64,000 bases of DNA from a bacterium. GTDB lineage: Bacteria; Desulfobacterota; Binatia; DP-6. Location: NCBI GenBank assembly GCA_026129405.1, contig JAHCID010000004.1:330761-394760 (forward strand), in the 5' to 3' direction. Position 1 is the first letter of the stretch, and every line of letters begins with the position of its first letter. The position numbers were made by a program, and so were the translations under genes. Shown in pieces: positions 35,678 through 46,348 of this stretch. A model generated the notes under the pieces. That model was not told where the DNA came from and did no database searches. It saw nothing but the letters and a program-made list of their open reading frames with translations.

Positions 35678-36295
35678 TCAGGCGAGGGCGGCGAGCACGG
35701 CGTCGGCGGTGGTGACCGTCGCCAGCAGCGGCATGATGTTGTCGATCGAGAAGCGGTGCCAGGCGTCGGGGTAGCTGGCGCAGCAGTCCTCGAGCACCAT
35801 CACGTCGAAGCCGCGGTTCACCGAGGCACGCACGATGCCCTCGACGGCGATGTTGGTCGAGACGCCGGTCATGAGCATCGTCGTGCGCCCCAGCATGCGC
35901 AGCACGGGGTAGAGCTGCGTGCCGTAGGAGCCGTCGACGCCGACGGTGCGCTCGAGGACGAAATCCTGCGGCTGCGGCGCCAGCGCCTCGTGCACCCGGA
36001 CGCCCCACGTACCCTCGACGAGACGCGGCTTCGAGCCCGAGATGCGGTGCAGGCGCGTGTGGGGACGCGGGAACCCCGGCTTGCCGCAGAAGTTGACGTA
36101 GAGCACCGGCACGCCGCGCGCGCGGGCCGCGGCCGTGAGCGCCTGGAGCTTCGCGACGATGCCGCGGCGCTGGACCTCGGCGGCGAGCACGCCGCCGAGC
36201 CCCTTCGCCCCGAGGTTCGACTCGTGGACGATGTCGTTCTGCATCTCCACGAGGAGCAGCGCGGCGCGGCCGACGTCGAGGGTGCCGTCAGCCAT
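35678..36295 (-). CDS. Isochorismatase-family hydrolase-like protein lacking the catalytic Cys
   Basis: The fold is clear: AALLLVEMQNDIVHE with the catalytic Asp21, GVPVLYVNF, TGVSTNIAVEGIVRASVNRG and VLEDCCASYPDAWH. In active cysteine hydrolases the nucleophile sits at T-G-V-x-T-N-x-C; here residue 150 is Ala. The catalytic Lys also seems replaced (VLERTVGVDGSYGT). It may thus work like isochorismatase EntB, which needs no Cys, or be non-hydrolytic. The ATG at 36295 is 5 nt upstream-coupled to the SnoaL-like gene downstream. From 36296 to 36677 I see no gene. Confidence 0.8.
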   Translation of the reverse strand: MADGTLDVGRAALLLVEMQNDIVHESNLGAKGLGGVLAAEVQRRGIVAKLQALTAAARARGVPVLYVNFCGKPGFPRPHTRLHRISGSKPRLVEGTWGVRVHEALAPQPQDFVLERTVGVDGSYGTQLYPVLRMLGRTTMLMTGVSTNIAVEGIVRASVNRGFDVMVLEDCCASYPDAWHRFSIDNIMPLLATVTTADAVLAALA

Positions 36296-36677
36296 GCCCG
36301 TGCTCGTGCGTTCGCGGGCGTACGGCGCGGGGCATCGTGCCTCGTGCGACGCCGCGCACGCGCTTGCACGGCGCCGCCGCCCGCGCGTCCCGCGGCCGGA
36401 CGTTTTCGTGCGGGCCCCATGGCTCGGCTGCGCGAGCGCTTCCGACGTCGGACCGCATGCCCCGTGCTGCTCGCACACGGCCGGCGTGGGGGCAAGGCGC
36501 GGGGCGGCGGCGTCGCGGCGTCGACGGGCGTCATCGCGGCGACGAGCGGGCGACGCGGATGGCGCTGTGTGTTCGCGCCCGTGCACTCCGGTGGGGCGAG
36601 GTTTCCCGGCGATGGCATGGAAGCCGCTGCACGGTCGCAGGAACGCGACGCGATCGCGAGGCGAGGAGGATCGGAGC

Positions 36678-37742
36678 ATGGACAGCAAGCGTGGTGGCAA
36701 GACGTTCGACACGGGGGGCGTGCTGGGGCTCGCGTTGATGCTCGCGGTGGTGGGTGCCGCGACGTCCGCCGGGGCCCATGGCTCCAATCCCGGCCGTGCG
36801 CTGCTCCGCTGTCAGGAGCAGATCACGAGCGAAGGCCTCGGCTACACCAACCGTCTCAACGGCAAGCTGGCGCGGTGTCTCCTGCCGCTCGGCGAGTGCG
36901 CCGTCGAGAACGCGGGGCGTCCGGCCGCGTGTGCGCGCGCCGTACAGCGCTGCCGCTCCCTGCCGGCGGACGTGCGCGCGCTCGGGGATCGCCTGGTGGC
37001 GCGCACGCAGAACGCGTGCAACGGCGTCGCCATGAGCAAGCTCCTCGGCGACCTGGGCTTCGCCGCGCAGATGGCCGACTGCGCACCGAAGAACACGCGC
37101 GAGTTCGCCGTCTGTCTGATGGGCGACCTCCAGGAGGCGGAGGCGATCGCGATGCTGCGTCTCGCGCCCGCGGCGTGCGGGCTGCTCGAGGCCGCAGGCC
37201 TGCGCAACGTCGTGCCGGCGAGTCTCTGCACGCCCGGCGGATCGTGCGAGGCGCCGGAGCCGCCGACCTGCGAGAACCAGTACTGCGGCGGACCCGACGG
37301 ACTCGGCTGTCCCGCCGGCATGGTCTGCAACCGGCACGACGCCATGTGCGGCGCGGACGCGGCGGGCGTGTGCGTGCCGGCGCCGGCGGCCTGCGAGGAG
37401 GCGAGCCCGGTCTGCGGCTGCGACGGCCAGACGTACGCCTCGGACTGCGCCCGGCTCGTCGCCGGCGTGACCCAGGCGTACGACGGCGCCTGCACGGTGG
37501 AGACGGCGTGTACGTCGAGCGCCCAGTGTGGGGCGGGCGGGTACTGCGAGTTCCCGTCCGGCGACTGCGGCGAGTCGCAGACGGGCGTCTGTCGCCCGAT
37601 GAACGACCCGTCCTGCGAGATGTGCGTGGAGTACGCGATGGGCCAGGTGTGTGGGTGCGACGGCGTGAACTACCCGTCGGAGTGCGCGCGCCGCGCCGCG
37701 GGCGTCTCCAAGCTGGCCGACGGGTACTGCTTCACCTTCTGA
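36678..37742 (+). CDS. Secreted Cys-rich protein with two Kazal-like domains
   Basis: A signal peptide (GVLGLALMLAVVGAATSAGA) precedes a helical domain with regularly spaced cysteines (LLRCQEQITSEGLGY, KLARCLLPLGECAVE, RAVQRCRSL), related in style to the modules of the lipase at 777. Two Kazal-type segments follow: PVCGCDGQTYASDCAR and QVCGCDGVNYPSECAR, with the CGxDGxxYxxxC core of serine-protease inhibitors. A CSSAQCGAGGYC-like WAP/Cys cluster lies between them. It is likely an extracellular protease inhibitor or adhesion protein. GAGGAGG lies 8 nt before the ATG at 36678. Confidence 0.82.
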   Translation: MDSKRGGKTFDTGGVLGLALMLAVVGAATSAGAHGSNPGRALLRCQEQITSEGLGYTNRLNGKLARCLLPLGECAVENAGRPAACARAVQRCRSLPADVRALGDRLVARTQNACNGVAMSKLLGDLGFAAQMADCAPKNTREFAVCLMGDLQEAEAIAMLRLAPAACGLLEAAGLRNVVPASLCTPGGSCEAPEPPTCENQYCGGPDGLGCPAGMVCNRHDAMCGADAAGVCVPAPAACEEASPVCGCDGQTYASDCARLVAGVTQAYDGACTVETACTSSAQCGAGGYCEFPSGDCGESQTGVCRPMNDPSCEMCVEYAMGQVCGCDGVNYPSECARRAAGVSKLADGYCFTF

Positions 37743-37765
37743 CCGGGGAGCGCGGGACGGGGAGG

Positions 37766-37797
37766 GCCGCCGCCCGGCGTACGCGCCGGGCGGCGGC
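37766..37797 (+). terminator. Hairpin after the Kazal-protein gene, probable terminator
   Basis: A perfect 14 bp stem (GCCGCCGCCCGGCG with CGCCGGGCGGCGGC) closes the tetraloop TACG; TTG follows. It begins 23 nt after the stop codon at 37742 and ends 42 nt before the next start. Confidence 0.6.
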
Positions 37798-37839
37798 TTG
37801 ACGTTCGGGGGCCGGGGTCGCTAGAGCCCGACGCTTCGC

Positions 37840-39117
37840 ATGTCGGGCTTCCCTTCCTGGCCGCCGTCTCCGTCGGACCTCGCGCGCCTGCGTGAAACGC
37901 TCGTTTGGGTCCACCAGCATTCGCCCCACTACCAGCGCGTGTTCGCGGACGCCGGCGTGGATCCGGCGGCGCTCGCGACCTACGACGACATCCGCCGTGC
38001 GGTTCCGCGCCTCGCCAAGACCGAGCTGGTCGCGAGCCAGCGCGAGCATCCGCCCTTCGGCGACTTCCTCACCGTCGACCGCCGCGGCTTCGGCTCGATC
38101 CACACCTCGCCCGGCCCGATCCTGATCCCGCGCCTGCCGGACGAGCCGGGCGGTACGCCCGTCCTGAAGGAGTCGGTGCGGGCGATGGGCGTGCAGCCGG
38201 GCGACGTCGCGCACGTCACGCTGAACTACCACGTCATGCCCGGCGGCCTGCGGCTGCACCGCGCCTTCGAGGAGGCGGGCTGCCTCGTCATCAACGGCGG
38301 CGTCGGGCAGAGCGAGCTCCAGGTCGAGCTGGCGCGTGCCTGGGGCGCGACCGTCTACGCCGGCACGCCGAGCTTCCTCGCCAACCTCGGCGACACGGCC
38401 CGCAGGATGGGCCTCGATCCGCGCCGCGACCTCCAGTACCGGCTCGGCTTCTCGACCGCCGAGATGCTGACCCCGAAGCTGCGGGCCGAGCTGCACGACG
38501 TCTTCGGCATCGAGCTCTTCGACCACTGCGGCGAGGCGCAGATCGGCCCGCTCGCCGGCGAGTGCAGGGCGCACGAGGGCATGCACCTCCACGCCCGCGA
38601 CCTGTTCGTCGAGTTCCTCGATCCCGACACCGGCGAGCCGGTGGGCGAGGGCGGCACCGGCGAGCTGGTCGCGACGCAGCTCGGGCCGCGTGCGCTGCCG
38701 CTCGTGCGCTACGCGCCCGGCGACGTCTTCCGCCTGCTGCCCGGCGGCTGCGCCTGCGGCGAGGAGTCGCTGCGCGTCGTCTTCGTCGGGCAGAAGGGCG
38801 CCATCCGCAAGATCAAGGGCGTGCTCGTGCACCCGGCGCAGGTGCATCGTGCGCTCTCCGAGGTGGCCGGCGTGTCGCGCTTCCAGATCGTCGTCGACCA
38901 TCCCGAGGGGCAGCGCTACGAGCGCGCCGTCCTGCGCGTCGGCACGACGGCGCCGCCCGCCGACGCGGCGGCGCTCGCGGCGACGATCGCCGAGCGCGTG
39001 AAGGCGTCGGCACTGATCGCCATGGACGTCGCACTCGTGCCCGAGGCCGAGGTGCCCGAGGCGGCCGCCGCGCCGCGCTTCGCCGAGGCCATGGTGGACC
39101 TCCGGAGGAAGGGATGA
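37840..39117 (+). CDS. PaaK-like CoA-ligase family protein with eroded ATP loop
   Basis: The overall plan is that of phenylacetate-CoA ligase: HSPHYQRVFADAGVDPAALA, LAKTELVASQREHPPFGDFL, FDHCGEAQIGPLAGECRAHE, LPLVRYAPGDVFRL, and a C-terminal lid (IRKIKGVLVHPAQVHRALSE). In the place of the SSGTTGxP loop it has SIHTSPGPILIPRLPD, which lacks the Thr/Gly-rich core. It may activate acids in an unusual way or need its neighbour. The next PaaK-like gene starts within its stop (ATGA), so the two proteins are made together. 425 residues, full length. Confidence 0.78.
   Translation: MSGFPSWPPSPSDLARLRETLVWVHQHSPHYQRVFADAGVDPAALATYDDIRRAVPRLAKTELVASQREHPPFGDFLTVDRRGFGSIHTSPGPILIPRLPDEPGGTPVLKESVRAMGVQPGDVAHVTLNYHVMPGGLRLHRAFEEAGCLVINGGVGQSELQVELARAWGATVYAGTPSFLANLGDTARRMGLDPRRDLQYRLGFSTAEMLTPKLRAELHDVFGIELFDHCGEAQIGPLAGECRAHEGMHLHARDLFVEFLDPDTGEPVGEGGTGELVATQLGPRALPLVRYAPGDVFRLLPGGCACGEESLRVVFVGQKGAIRKIKGVLVHPAQVHRALSEVAGVSRFQIVVDHPEGQRYERAVLRVGTTAPPADAAALAATIAERVKASALIAMDVALVPEAEVPEAAAAPRFAEAMVDLRRKG
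37896..37905. promoter_or_regulatory. AACGCTCGTT palindrome inside the start of the PaaK-like gene
   Basis: Core AACGCTCGTT, extended to AAACGCTCGTTT at 37895-37906; the same core as at 31517-31526. It lies in coding sequence (codons 19-23), so a regulatory role is uncertain. Confidence 0.2.
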
Positions 39118-40403
39118 GCGCGACCACGCCCCCCGCGGACCGGCGCTACTACGCGCCCGAGATCCAGACCATGCCGCTGGAGCGCCTTCGCGCCCTCCAG
39201 ACGGAGCGGCTCGCGCGCCAGCTCGATCGCATCTGGGCGACGCCGGTGCCGTTCTTCAAGCGCAAGCTCGAGGCCGCGGGGCTCCGGCGCGCCGACCTGC
39301 GCGGCCTCGACGACCTGCGCGCCATCCCGACCACGGTGAAGGCGGAGCTGCGCCGGAGCGAGGAGGAGCTCCCGCCCTTCGGCGACTACCGCGGCGCGCC
39401 GCCCGAGCAGGCGGTGCGGCTCGGCGCCTCGACCGGCACCAGCGGGCGCCCGACGCTGATCCTGTGGACGCGCAAGGATCTGCACGTCGACCACATGGCG
39501 TCGGCGCGCGGGCGCTGGCGCTGGGGGCTGCGGCCGGGGATGAGCCTCGCCAACGCGCACCCGTTCGGCATGAACGCGGGCGGCTGGCACTTCAGCCACG
39601 GCGTCGAGGCGCTGTCGGTGCTGAACGTGCCGTCGGGGCCGCCGGTCGGCGAGCGCCACGTCGCCGACGTGCTCGAGGTGTGGCGGCGCATCCGGCCGGA
39701 CATGTACCGGCTGTTCGGCAACGTGGCGACGACCTATGCCGACGCGGCGCGCGCGCGCGGCCTCGATCCCGCCCGGGATATCAACCTGACCATCGCCGGC
39801 GATCATCCGTCCGAGCAGTATCTGATGGCCAGCTCGGGCCTCGAGGCGCTCCCGCTCCTCGGCAGCGCCTGCGACGAGCGTGACGGCGCGCATCTCGCCG
39901 AGGACCTCGCGATCGTCGAGGTCATCGACCGCCGCAGCGGCAAGGCGCTCGGCCACGGTGCGCGCGGCAGCCTCGTCGTCACCGTGCTGGAGAAGGACAA
40001 CTTCCTCCTGCGCTACGACCTCGAGGACGTGGTCCGCCTCAACGAGACGCCGTGCCCGTGCGGCGAGACGCACCGCCGCCTCTTCTACGAGGGCCGCGTG
40101 CGCGACGTGACGCCGGTGGGCGACGCGCAGGTCCTGCCGATCGACGTCGCACTCGTGCTCTACGAGTTCCCCGAGGTGTCGACGCCGTCGGCCGAGTATC
40201 AGATCGTGCGGCCGCAGGCGCCGGCGCCCGCGCTCCACGTGCGCTGCGAGCACGCCGAGGGCGTCGACGCGGCGGCGCTCACCCCGCGCATCGCCGAGCG
40301 CTTCCGGGAGCGCACGGGCGTGCCGCTGCGGCTCGAGCTGGTGCCGAAGGGCGGGCTCCCGCGCTTCGCCTACAAGGCCGCGCGCGTCGTCGACGAGGGC
40401 TGA
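39114..40403 (+). CDS. PaaK-like phenylacetate-CoA ligase family protein
   Basis: Standard family features: YYAPEIQTMPLERLRALQTE, the ATP loop LGASTGTSGRPT (103-114), AHPFGMNAGGWHFSHGVEAL, LRYDLEDVVRLNETPCPCGE with a CPCG metal-binding-like knuckle, and a C-terminal lid (LRLELVPKGGLPRFAYKAAR). Unlike its neighbour it retains the nucleotide loop, so it is the likelier catalytic partner. The substrate may be an aromatic acid, as for PaaK, but no phenylacetyl-CoA epoxidase genes are nearby. ATGA overlap with the upstream gene; GGAGGAAGGG serves as ribosome-binding site. Confidence 0.85.
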   Translation: MSATTPPADRRYYAPEIQTMPLERLRALQTERLARQLDRIWATPVPFFKRKLEAAGLRRADLRGLDDLRAIPTTVKAELRRSEEELPPFGDYRGAPPEQAVRLGASTGTSGRPTLILWTRKDLHVDHMASARGRWRWGLRPGMSLANAHPFGMNAGGWHFSHGVEALSVLNVPSGPPVGERHVADVLEVWRRIRPDMYRLFGNVATTYADAARARGLDPARDINLTIAGDHPSEQYLMASSGLEALPLLGSACDERDGAHLAEDLAIVEVIDRRSGKALGHGARGSLVVTVLEKDNFLLRYDLEDVVRLNETPCPCGETHRRLFYEGRVRDVTPVGDAQVLPIDVALVLYEFPEVSTPSAEYQIVRPQAPAPALHVRCEHAEGVDAAALTPRIAERFRERTGVPLRLELVPKGGLPRFAYKAARVVDEG

Positions 40404-41898
40404 CGAGCCAGCCCGGCGTCGCGCCCGTCAGGACGTTGACGGCCGGCCTGGGGCGAACGGCCGGCACGCCAGTCGGCGCATGCTGGCATGCATGCTGCTT
40501 CGCTGGCGCTGCTCGCCCTGATCCCGATGGTGCTCGACGCGGCGTCCGCCGGCGCCGCGAAGCGCTCGCCGTGCGGCGACACGGCCTGGGTGGTCGAGGA
40601 CGCCCCGATCCTGCCTGGAGACGCCTCCCTCCAGCACAACGGCATCGTGCTGCGCGACGGGACGCTGGCCGTCGGCGGCGGCTGTGCGCCGGTGAAGGCG
40701 AAGCGCAAGGCGGGCAAGCAGGGGACGCGCCTCGCGGCCCGCTGGAAGACCTGTGCGGACGTCGCAGGGCCGGTGCGCTTCAAGGGCCGGACCGACCGGG
40801 CGTGCGGCACGCTCGCCGGCAGGTTGCGGGCGCGCCGGGGCGGCGTCGAGCGGGCGATCGCCGGGGTCGCCGTTCCGACCGGGCCGGTCGCGGGCCGGGT
40901 ACGCATCGTCCGTCGCGTCGCGGTGCCCGCCGACGCGCGCGCCGGCGTCGTCGGCTACCGCGCCGAGCTCGAGGCGGGCGGCAGGACGGTCGCCGCCGAC
41001 GGCGCGCGCGTCGACGATCCGCCGGCCGGGGCGGGCGGCTGGCTCGTGCGCTTCGGCGCGCACGCGACGACGACGCGCGCCGACGGCACGTTCGCGCTGA
41101 CCCTTGAGGGGGCGCCTGCCACCCAGGGCGAGCTGTCCCATCCCGGGCAGCCCGACGACGTCGCGGTCGTGTTCTTCGCCGTGCCGCACCTCGCGCCTGC
41201 GGGAGCGATCCCGGTGCCCGTCGACGTGGTGGTCACGACCCAGGGCCCGTGCGGCATGGAGCCGGAGGCGGCGGACGACCCGCCGTACTGCGCGGCGCTG
41301 CCTCCCGCGCCGCTCGGGCGCGGGGCCGGCGCGCCTCGTCATGCGGCGCACGGCGGCCACGCCCACGCCGCGCACGGGGCCGGTGGCGACGTGCCCGTCA
41401 CCGGCGCGGCGACCTACACCTGGACCGCCGGCGCGCTCGGCACCTATCCGACGCTCGCGGGTGGCAGATGCGCCGACGAGGACGGCGGCTTCGGGCTGAG
41501 CGGCGAGACCGTGCTGGGCGTCCTCACGAACTACCTGTTCAGCACCTGCCACGATCAGATCCTGTCCGGCTGCTGCGACAACGAGCTGGGAAGCCTGACG
41601 GTGTCGGCGAAGACGGCGTTCGGCAGGATCACGGGCTTCAAGCCCACGCCGTGCGACAAGAACCACCAGGGGCGCCTGTGCCAGGAGGTGCTCCAGGGCG
41701 ACGTGGCGGTGCGGGTGCCCGCCGGCGTCGCGAGCGGGCAGCCGCAGGTGCGCAACGTGTTCGGCTTCCCGGTACGCGTGACCCAGCCCGTCGTGCCCGG
41801 CACGCCGGTGCCCATCACCGTCCACCACAACGGCTGCTACGGCGACACTGAACCGTCCCGGCTTTCCCGGAGGCTCCAGATGTTGAGAGGATGGAGCC

Positions 41899-43127
<1,229 letters not shown>

Positions 43128-43830
43128 CCCAGCCTCCGGCGAACCCGGGACGGTTCACACCATCGTCGCGAAGACGGTCGACGAGCTGCAGGGCGGGCTC
43201 AGCGGGAGCGTGGTCACGGCGAACGGGGTCACGAGGATCCGCCACGGCGGCGCGAGCGGGTTCACGGCCGACGTGGGCATCGCGTGGGTGGGCGGCGTCT
43301 GTCCACCGGGCGTGGCGGCGGCCCGCGACGTCTACGAGTTCTCGACCGACGGTGCGGTCGCCGAGCTGATCCTCGAAGCGAGCTGCGCGCCCGCGACCAC
43401 GACCACCACGACCGGCACGGCCGGGCCTACGACGACGACGATCGTCGGCCGTGCCGTGACGCTGCTCTTCCCGACCGCGGGCAACGCGGCGAACAGCGCG
43501 CTGTGCCTCAGCCGCGTCACCGGCGGCTGCGTCACGCCGGCGCACCCGCCGTTCTGCGGGTACACGCATCTCCACGACGCCACCGGCGTAGGCATCGGCA
43601 TCGACGGGGACGGGCCGTATCCCGATCCCCACGCGACGATCGGCGAGCCGTGCGGATTCGGCGCGGTCGTGACGGTGCCCGGCTGCGGTCCCGACACCGT
43701 GCCGCCCTGCTGATCGGGGCGGCGCCGATCCCCCGAGCCGCATCGCCAGGCGGTCGCGCCGTGCATCGCGCCGCTCCGCGTGAGGTCCGAGACAAGGGTC
43801 CCGGGGTCGTCACGGCGACGCGGTGCAGGA

Positions 43831-43857
43831 TTGACCGTCGGGGGGACGGGGGATAAT
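43831..43857 (+). promoter_or_regulatory. Candidate promoter for the ferritin-like/MerR pair
   Basis: TTGACC (43831-43836) and GATAAT (43852-43857) are good matches but separated by only 15 nt. A short spacer of this sort is often seen (19-20 nt rather than shorter) at MerR-controlled promoters, so the fit is incomplete. GGGAGGG precedes the ATG at 43905. Confidence 0.4.
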
Positions 43858-43904
43858 GCGGAGGTCAGTTCGCGTATCTTCACTACGCATTCGGGAGGGA
43901 CGCC

Positions 43905-44984
43905 ATGGCCACACAGGATCGCTATGCCACCCCGGTCGACGGCCTCGAGTGGAGCGTGCCGTCGCACGGCGACACCACCTTCCGCTGGGAGTACGCGGAC
44001 GGCCGTGATGCCCTCCTGCGGCTCTACAAGAAGGGCAAGGACCGCCAGTGGGACGCGGCCACGCGCATCGATTGGTCCCAGGGCCTCGACCCCGAGAACC
44101 CCGAGCAGCTGCCCGACGAGTCGATCCCGATCTTCGGGTCGGAGCCCTTCGAGCGCCTGACCGCCGCCGAGAAGGCCACCCTGCGCCGGCACTTCCAGAG
44201 CTGGCAGCTCTCGCAGTTCATGCACGGCGAGCAGGGCGCGCTCGTGTGCACCGCGAAGATCGTCCAGCAGGTCCCGCGCGTCGACGCCAAGTTCTATGCG
44301 GCGACGCAGGTGATGGACGAGGCGCGGCACGTCGAGGCGTACGCCCGCCTGCTGCACGACAAGTTCGAGCTCGCGTACCCGATCACGCCCACGCTCGCCC
44401 GCCTGCTCGACGACGTGCTGCGCGATGCGCGTTGGGACATGACCTACCTCGGCATGCAGGTGCTGATCGAAGGGCTCGCGCTCGCGTCGTTCGCCCTGAT
44501 CCGTGACCAGTCGAAGAACCCGCTGGCGGCGTCGGTGAACGCCTACGTCATGCAGGACGAGGCCCGGCACGTCGCCTTCGGGCGCCTGGCGCTGCGCGAG
44601 TTCTATCCGACGCTCACCGAGGCGGAGCGCGACGAGCGCGAGGAGTTCGCCGTCGAGGCCTGCTATCTCATGCGCGACCGCTTCCAGGCCGAGGAGGTCT
44701 GGGCGAGGCTCGGCCTGCCGGTGGACGAGTGCGCCCGCTACATGCTCGAATCGGGCTTCATGCAGCGCTACCGCAGCGCGCTGTTCACGCGCATCGTCCC
44801 CGCGATCAAGGAGATCGGCCTCTGGGGCCCGCGCATCCGCAAGGCCTACGAGCAGATGGGCATCCTCGGCTACGCCGACGTCGACGTCGAGGCGCTGGCC
44901 AGGCAGGACGAGAAGGTCGCCGAGGAGTTCGACGCGCGGCTGGCCGCGTCGGCGGGCCGGCCGCCGATGGCCCGGACGGCATGA
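43905..44984 (+). CDS. Diiron ferritin-like protein
   Basis: A helical bundle with six candidate ligands for a carboxylate-bridged diiron site: Glu109 (FMHGEQGAL), Glu139 and His142 (VMDEARHVEAY), Glu189 (VLIEGLALASF), Glu219 and His222 (MQDEARHVAFG). The pattern E, ExxH, E, ExxH is that of ribonucleotide-reductase R2-like and AurF/oxygenase-like proteins. The protein likely activates O2 for oxidation of an unknown substrate or stores iron. 359 residues. Its stop overlaps the start of the MerR gene (ATGA), so the two are coupled. Confidence 0.83.
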   Translation: MATQDRYATPVDGLEWSVPSHGDTTFRWEYADGRDALLRLYKKGKDRQWDAATRIDWSQGLDPENPEQLPDESIPIFGSEPFERLTAAEKATLRRHFQSWQLSQFMHGEQGALVCTAKIVQQVPRVDAKFYAATQVMDEARHVEAYARLLHDKFELAYPITPTLARLLDDVLRDARWDMTYLGMQVLIEGLALASFALIRDQSKNPLAASVNAYVMQDEARHVAFGRLALREFYPTLTEAERDEREEFAVEACYLMRDRFQAEEVWARLGLPVDECARYMLESGFMQRYRSALFTRIVPAIKEIGLWGPRIRKAYEQMGILGYADVDVEALARQDEKVAEEFDARLAASAGRPPMARTA

Positions 44985-45760
44985 CCGCGCCCGCCCGCAT
45001 GCGGATGCGCGACCTCGAGCGCGTCACCGGCGTCGGGCGGGAGACGATCCGCTTCTATATTCGCGAAGGGCTCCTGCCGGAACCCGAGCGCACCGGGCGC
45101 AACTCGGCCTGGTACGACGCCCGTTTCGTCGAGCGCCTGCGGCTCGTGCGCGAGCTGCGCCAGAAGCGCTTCCTGCCGCTGCACGTGATCAAGGCGATCG
45201 TCGGCGGCGACGCGGCACCGTCGCGCGACGAGGTCCGCACCCTCGTCGAGCTCGACGGCAAGCTCTTTCCGGCGGTGGCGGGCATGCCGGTCACGCCGGC
45301 GGAGCGCATCGGCGCCGTCGCCAAGCGCACGAAGCTGCCCGTCGCCGAGATCCGTGTGCTCGCCGAGAGCGGCGCGCTCGAGATCGTCACCCGCGGCGGC
45401 GGCGAGTGGCTCCTGGACCCGGCCATCCACATGGTCGAGCTGTGGGCGCGCGTACGCGCGGCCGGCTTCTCCGACGCCCTGGGCTTCGGGCCGCACCGCC
45501 TGCGGCTCTACGTCGACCTCGTGTCGTGGCTCGCGCGCGAGGAGCTGCGCATGTTCTCGCAGGGCCTCACGGGACGGGTGAGCACCGAGGAGGCGGTGCG
45601 CATGGCCGAGGACGGCATCACGCTCGTGAACCCGATCATCGGCCTCCTGCGGCGGCAGATCCTGCTGCGCTACATCGCCCAGGGCAACGTGCCGCCGCCC
45701 GCGCCGGAGCCCGCGCCGCAGGCGGCGGGGCGGGTTTCGCGCCGGCGCCGGATGCGCTAG
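44981..45760 (+). CDS. MerR-family transcriptional regulator
   Basis: The N-terminal HTH (MRDLERVTGVGRETIRFYIR, EGLLPEPERTG) and wing (YDARFVERLRLVRELRQKRF) are typical of MerR. The C-terminal part (about 100-259) is longer than in metal sensors and has no CxxC, so it is not a metal-thiolate type; it resembles effector domains of TipA/SoxR-unlike members. The coupling to the ferritin-like gene suggests autoregulation with that gene. The C-terminus is Pro- and Arg-rich. Confidence 0.82.
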   Translation: MTAPARMRMRDLERVTGVGRETIRFYIREGLLPEPERTGRNSAWYDARFVERLRLVRELRQKRFLPLHVIKAIVGGDAAPSRDEVRTLVELDGKLFPAVAGMPVTPAERIGAVAKRTKLPVAEIRVLAESGALEIVTRGGGEWLLDPAIHMVELWARVRAAGFSDALGFGPHRLRLYVDLVSWLAREELRMFSQGLTGRVSTEEAVRMAEDGITLVNPIIGLLRRQILLRYIAQGNVPPPAPEPAPQAAGRVSRRRRMR

Positions 45761-45772
45761 GGACGGCGCCCG

Positions 45773-46345
45773 ATGATCTCCACCGGCGACTTCAAGCGGG
45801 GCCTGCGCATCCTCGTCGACGGCGACCCGTTCGTGATCCTCGACGTCCACGTCCAGTCCCCGTCGGCGCGCGGCGCCAGCTCGCTGTCGAAGCTGAAGGT
45901 GCGCAACCTCCGCACCGGCCAGGTCCTCGACAAGACGTTCCGCGGCGGCGACAAGGTCGAGCAGCCGAACGTGGAGCTGCGGCCCGTCCAGTTCCTCTAT
46001 GCCGACGACGACGGCTTCCACTTCATGGACACGCAGAGCTTCGAGCAGGTCGCGCTGCGCAAGGACGAGCTCGGCGACGTCGCCGGCTATCTGCGGGAGG
46101 GGATGGAGGGCATCCGCTCCGTCGTCTTCAACGGCCGCGTGATATCGGTCGACCTGCCGCTCACCGTCGTGCTGCGCGTGGTCGACACCGCGCCGGCGCT
46201 GAAGGGCGCCACGGCGCAGGCGCAGACGAAGCCTGCGACGCTCGAGACCGGCCTCGTCATCCAGGTGCCGTCGTACCTCGAGACGGACGAACTCGTGCAG
46301 GTCGACACGCGCGAGGCGCGCTTCGTCGCCCGCGCCAAGGGCTGA
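45773..46345 (+). CDS. efpL: Elongation factor P, EfpL/YeiP type
   Basis: All three EF-P domains are present (KOW-like N-terminus; FRGGDKVEQPNVELRPVQF; GLVIQVPSYLETDELVQVD). The tip loop reads VQSPSARGASSLSKLK, with Arg33, not the PGKGxAF loop of Lys-modified EF-P. This matches the EfpL (formerly YeiP) subfamily, which acts at the ribosome to relieve stalling at proline-containing and some other motifs without the EpmA modification. Length 190 is normal. It is 12 nt after the MerR gene. No epmA or earP gene is visible. Confidence 0.85.
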   Translation: MISTGDFKRGLRILVDGDPFVILDVHVQSPSARGASSLSKLKVRNLRTGQVLDKTFRGGDKVEQPNVELRPVQFLYADDDGFHFMDTQSFEQVALRKDELGDVAGYLREGMEGIRSVVFNGRVISVDLPLTVVLRVVDTAPALKGATAQAQTKPATLETGLVIQVPSYLETDELVQVDTREARFVARAKG

Positions 46346-46348
46346 TCC

